A DNA stretch of 35,140 bases from an uncultured Clostridia bacterium (GTDB lineage: Bacteria > Bacillota > Clostridia > Christensenellales > UBA1242): the NCBI GenBank assembly GCA_937874195.1, contig CALNBM010000084.1, positions 1 to 35,140 of the forward strand. Direction: 5' to 3'. Below the pieces are notes generated by a model, which was not told where the DNA came from, searched no databases, and saw only the letters and a list, made by a program, of their open reading frames with translations. Positions 33,957 to 35,140 of this stretch are shown here, piece by piece. Numbering within the stretch: the first letter of the stretch is position 1; each line of letters starts with the position of its first letter. The position numbers and the translations under genes were made by a program.

Positions 33957-34013
33957 TATAAATGCTTAAAGATAAAAATAAAAGTAAAATAATATGATTA
34001 AAAGGAAAAAACA

Positions 34014-35140
34014 TTGGAAAAAATTACAATCGATGGAAACACTGGGGCGGCAACAATAGCCTACGCAATGAGTGAAATTGCAACTATTTATCCTATAACT
34101 CCTTCAAGCACAATGGCTGAACTTTGTGATGCTTGGGCAAGTGAAGGAAGAAAAAATATTTTTGGTAGAAAATTAAAAGTTGTGGAATTACAGTCGGAAG
34201 GCGGAGCAAGCGGCACCCTTCACGGAAGCCTTGTTGGAGGTGCTTTAACCACCACATTCACGGCAAGCCAAGGCCTACTGCTTATGATACCAAACATGTA
34301 TAAAATAGCAGGGGAATTATTACCGGCGGTATTTCATGTAAGCGCGAGATCCCTGGCATCTAACTCTCTCAGCATTTTTGGAGACCATCAGGATGTCATG
34401 TCAACCAGACAAACAGGATTCACTTTGTTAGCATCAAGCAGCGTTCAACAGGCAATGGATTTAGGGGCAGTGGCACATTTAAGTGCAATAAAGTCAAGGC
34501 TTCCTGTTCTTCACTTCTTTGACGGCTTCAGGACATCCCATGAAGTACAAAAGATAGAAATGCTGGAATACGATGAATTAGAAAAGCTTGTAGATTTTGA
34601 AGCATTGAAAGCGTTCAGAAACAACGCTCTCAGCCCAAACCATCCTGTACTGCGGGGAACAACACAAAATCCTGACGTGTTCTTCCAATTGAGAGAAGCT
34701 GTAAATAAATTCCATGATGCAGTTCCGGAAGTTGTACAGTCCTACATGGATGAAATCAACAAGCTTACGGGCAGGAACTACAGACTGTTTAACTATTATG
34801 GAGCTGAAGATGCTGAAAACATAATTATAGCAATGGGTTCCGGCTGTGAAACAATAAGCGAGGTAGTTGATTACCTGAACAGCAGAGGCGAAAAGGCAGG
34901 GCTTCTGGAAGTTCATCTTTACAGGCCTTTTGCGGCTGATTTTATGTTAAATGAAATTCCGAAAACAGTTAAAAAAATTGCCGTACTTGACAGAACAAAA
35001 GAACCCGGCGCAAATGGAGAACCGCTTTATCTGGATGTTAAAAACGCATTCTATAATGTTGAAAATGCCCCGTTGATTGTAGGCGGAAGATATGGATTAG
35101 GTTCTAAGGACTTCAAGCCTGATGATGCGTTATCAGTATT
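34014..35140 (+). CDS. nifJ: Pyruvate:ferredoxin (flavodoxin) oxidoreductase, N-terminal part (cut by window edge)
   Basis: Oxidatively decarboxylates pyruvate to acetyl-CoA with ferredoxin reduction, the usual pyruvate outlet of anaerobes. The first 375 codons run open to the edge; complete enzymes are about 1170 residues. Seen: start region I-D-G-N-T-G-A-A, Y-P-I-T-P-S-S near 28-34, V-V-E-L-Q-S-E-G-G-A-S-G near 60, T-F-T-A-S-Q-G-L-L-L, H-V-S-A-R-S-L-A, and D-H-Q-D-V-M-S-T-R-Q-T-G-F, all hallmarks of domain I of the single-chain enzyme. A domain II segment with G-S-G-C-E-T-I and L-Y-R-P-F follows. The TTG start is set by AAAAGG eight bases upstream and the conserved beginning. Codon use drifts within the gene: after roughly 34300 CTG and AGG become frequent, unlike the neighbours. 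Confidence 0.93.
   Translation, partial: MEKITIDGNTGAATIAYAMSEIATIYPITPSSTMAELCDAWASEGRKNIFGRKLKVVELQSEGGASGTLHGSLVGGALTTTFTASQGLLLMIPNMYKIAGELLPAVFHVSARSLASNSLSIFGDHQDVMSTRQTGFTLLASSSVQQAMDLGAVAHLSAIKSRLPVLHFFDGFRTSHEVQKIEMLEYDELEKLVDFEALKAFRNNALSPNHPVLRGTTQNPDVFFQLREAVNKFHDAVPEVVQSYMDEINKLTGRNYRLFNYYGAEDAENIIIAMGSGCETISEVVDYLNSRGEKAGLLEVHLYRPFAADFMLNEIPKTVKKIAVLDRTKEPGANGEPLYLDVKNAFYNVENAPLIVGGRYGLGSKDFKPDDALSV

Noticed and set aside
34578..34916. Minus-strand 112-codon frame inside the oxidoreductase gene
   Set aside because: The plus strand codes throughout for a recognisable enzyme that continues past the window, so the opposite frame is a shadow.
1..35140. CRISPR array, prophage, toxin-antitoxin or defence island
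   Set aside because: No spaced short repeats, phage structural genes, or paired toxin/antitoxin genes are visible; the lone sirtuin-like gene is not enough to call a defence system.

Overview
The window reads as chromosome of a low-GC, endospore-forming, anaerobic member of the Clostridia (Bacillota). Evidence: AT-rich intergenic DNA, a full spoIVA and a YlmC/YmxH-type sporulation gene, pyruvate:ferredoxin oxidoreductase, FAD-dependent thymidylate synthase, the clostridial uvrC-murB pairing and a dnaE-pfkA pairing. TGA is used as a stop (thyX), so the code is standard. I cannot name the genus from sequence alone; contig provenance (isolate or metagenome bin) is unknown and matters for two findings.

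Layout. 1-14055 is mostly minus-strand housekeeping: murB (cut by the window edge), uvrC, folD, pfkA, dnaE, a two-domain thyX, a sirtuin-like gene and ung. A plus-strand mini-gene for a 65-residue cysteine-tailed hydrophobic peptide (2709-2906) and a tRNA-Lys(CUU) lie between them. 14174-15040 is a patatin-family lipase. 15152-19201 is bounded by a nearly perfect ~305 bp inverted repeat. Each arm carries the last 44 codons of spoIVA, a terminator, and the last codons of a decayed exonuclease gene. The 3.4 kb between the arms holds a membrane-anchored ComEC-like metallo-beta-lactamase-fold protein, a serine-palmitoyltransferase-like PLP enzyme and the exonuclease pseudogene. Real spoIVA, with a good sigma-E promoter, and ylmC follow on the minus strand. 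21298-30200 is a two-gene plus-strand operon: a giant GT84/GH94 beta-1,2-glucan synthase-like protein and glucose-6-phosphate isomerase. 30745-33776 carries rdgB, a DUF4097-like anchored beta-helix protein and truA on the minus strand. The right edge cuts a pyruvate:ferredoxin oxidoreductase gene.

How genes work together. uvrC and ung are repair genes; rdgB cleans the nucleotide pool; thyX and folD link dTMP synthesis to the folate pool; dnaE replicates. pfkA, pgi and PFOR are central carbon genes, and pgi is co-transcribed with an enzyme that handles glucose units. spoIVA and ylmC belong to sporulation. The most unusual structures are the spoIVA-tail inverted repeat (a possible invertible segment or an assembly/duplication scar), the free-standing cysteine-tailed peptide gene, the ThyX protein whose two halves each keep a different part of the signature, and a structured element between uvrC and murB.
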